The translations under genes were made by a program, and so were the position numbers. From assembly GCA_019285755.1 (NCBI GenBank), contig CP079103.1:3720001-3784000 (forward strand): a DNA stretch of 64,000 nucleotides, in the 5' to 3' direction. This DNA is from Chitinophaga sp. E66. Its GTDB lineage: Bacteria; Bacteroidota; Bacteroidia; Chitinophagales; Chitinophagaceae. Positions 62,920-64,000 of this stretch are shown piece after piece (the first letter of the stretch is position 1; each line of letters begins with the position of its first letter). The notes beneath the pieces are model-generated. The model worked only from the letters and a program-made list of their open reading frames with translations. It was not told the DNA's origin and did not search any database.

Positions 62920-63923
62920 CTATAACATTTCGATGATGACCAGCAGGAAAGCGATCCCTACCATCAGCGTCCCGATCCCATACACCGCCGTGATGCCCAG
63001 CGATTTCCAGAAGGCCGTGCGCATCCGGACCTGGTAGGTGTTCCGCAATGCGAAGAGGAAATATACGTATACCGGGATCGCCAGCCAGCTGTAGATCTCG
63101 TTGGAATGGATGAGCATATCCAGCAGCAACCCAACTATTCCGACCATGAACACGAAGGTGTGCATGTGAATGGAAAAGATGGCATGGTTGACGTAGACCC
63201 AGTTTTTCCTTGGAAAGAACCATTTGAGCAGCAGGGCAAAAATGGTAAAAGCAGGAAAAGCAGCTTAGGGTAGTGATGAAGGATCATTTCCTGCAGCACC
63301 AAACCGCTGTTTACGCCGTATTTCTCGCGTGTCTCGAGGTTGCGCATAGTGATCTTCCGTTCCCACATATCTTCCCTTAAATGCGGCGGTAATGCGTTTT
63401 GAATGGAGTCGTACCGGCGGGCGGAGTTTGCGGGCACCTCCGCCCCCATGAGCCGCATGATCGTGGCCCGGTTACGGGCGCCGACGGTATCTTCCGGGGC
63501 GATGAGGCCGCGGCTGATGGAATCTTCCAGCAGGCGGGATTGCAGGGCAAGGGAGTCAGAATTCAGTTTCTGCCTCATGACTACTCTGCGCTCGTAGGGA
63601 TTATCATGCGGCCCGGCGATGCCCATCAACAGGAAAAAGACGAAGGATGTGAAGATGTACAACCGGATGGGGTTGACGTAAGACATCCTTTTGCCCGCTA
63701 TATACTCCCTGGTGAGGAGGCCCGGGTAGAAGAAGAGGAATTTGAGGGTGGTGAGGAATTTGGAGTCGTAATGGGTGATGTCCTGGAAAAAGTGACTGAT
63801 CAGATGACCGAGCGATTCTTCGGTTACGACGTTTTCCTGGCCGCAATGGCCACAGAAACGGTCTGGGACGGGGTGCCCGCAATTGAGGCAGGATTTGTCC
63901 TGCCGGAGGTGTTGCGTTTTCAC
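62920..63923 (-). CDS. DUF3667 membrane protein, tandem paralogue (one or two frameshifts)
   Basis: MKTQHLRQDKSCLNCGHPVP, then DRFCGHCGQENV, followed by SHFFQDITHYDSKFLTTLKF, LFFYPGLLTREYIAGKRM and VNPIRLYIFTSFVFFLL, nearly identical in plan to its neighbour. The middle helical region (about residues 100-190) differs most. A break near 63240 joins LLFLLLPF to ALLLKWFFPRKNWVYVNHAI, after which FVFMVGIVGLLLDMLIH and the last membrane segments follow. Repaired length is about 335 residues. It starts the minus-strand run DUF3667-DUF3667-ECH-carbonic anhydrase-lipoprotein, and the first gene lies 57 bp upstream of the second. Confidence 0.88.
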
Positions 63924-63977
63924 GATAGGTTTGAAGTCAGGTTAAAGCTTACCCAATATAACTAATTTGAATTTATC

Positions 63978-64000
63978 ATGCGCACATACGTTTTGCGAAG
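63978..64000 (+). CDS. Possible start of a plus-strand gene, truncated at the edge
   Basis: ATG at 63978 opens MRTYVLR and runs to the end of the window. It lies 54 bp from the divergent DUF3667 start, in an AT-rich stretch with a near-consensus CTAATTTG (63962-63969). Seven codons are too few to name it. Confidence 0.25.

Overview
The window looks like chromosomal DNA of a Bacteroidota bacterium, most likely a Chitinophaga-like member of the Chitinophagaceae. The pointers are two ECF sigma / FecR anti-sigma / SusC / SusD modules, the nusB-(DUF1573)-yajC-coaE and DUF177-rpmF-plsX gene orders, DUF3667, DUF3810 and S46-peptidase genes, and several promoters of the Bacteroidota type (-33 TTTG, -7 TAnnTTTG). 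GC content is moderate to high by eye, except for one AT-richer gene near 19.7-20.6 kb.

The feature that dominates the sequence is broken reading frames. Most conserved genes, including essential ones (groES, groEL, coaE, nusB, ftsK, lpdA), are interrupted by single-base frameshifts. Almost every break I checked is repaired by adding one base to a short homopolymer, usually G or C. I read this as consensus sequencing error, not gene decay. I therefore annotate each such gene over its full extent and note the breaks. Lengths quoted for these genes are estimates.

Layout. 0-3.6 kb (minus): two coupled uncharacterised genes, then coaE, yajC, a DUF1573 lipoprotein and nusB. 3.9-7.0 kb (plus): groES-groEL and two FKBP-type lipoproteins. 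7.1-13.9 kb (plus): sigma factor, FecR, SusC, SusD. 14.0-19.5 kb: L-serine dehydratase, a membrane-anchored conserved protein, an M23-like peptidase (minus), a methylmalonyl-CoA mutase-family large subunit and a methyltransferase. 19.7-20.6 kb: an AT-rich secreted protein. 20.7-28.9 kb (minus): second sigma-FecR-SusC-SusD module with a TlpA-type thioredoxin. 29-37.4 kb (minus): S46 dipeptidyl-peptidase, lpdA, a LolA-like carrier, ftsK and an alpha/beta hydrolase. 37.5-39.1 kb (minus): overlapping PPTase-aroK-DUF423 operon. 39.1 kb: dcd. 39.7-40.2 kb: non-coding locus with families of 11-bp tandem repeats and a perfect 21-bp inverted repeat. 40.2-43.5 kb (minus): serine hydrolase, redoxin lipoprotein, YggS. 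43.7-45.8 kb (plus): acyl-CoA dehydrogenase and an arginase-family enzyme. 45.9-50.3 kb: DUF3810 protein, fructosamine-kinase-like protein and a hybrid histidine kinase. 50.4-52.2 kb (plus): DUF177-rpmF-plsX. 52.3-57.4 kb (minus): HD hydrolase, very large NtrY-like kinase, mazG. 57.6-59.8 kb (plus): tex. 59.9-63.9 kb (minus): lipoprotein, carbonic anhydrase, enoyl-CoA hydratase and two DUF3667 paralogues.

Functionally this is mostly housekeeping plus two surface-nutrient-uptake modules, each with its own cell-surface-signalling regulator pair. I see no CRISPR array, prophage, insertion sequence, tRNA or rRNA. No convincing new multi-gene system is visible. The least explained element is the 11-bp repeat locus at 39.8-40.1 kb.
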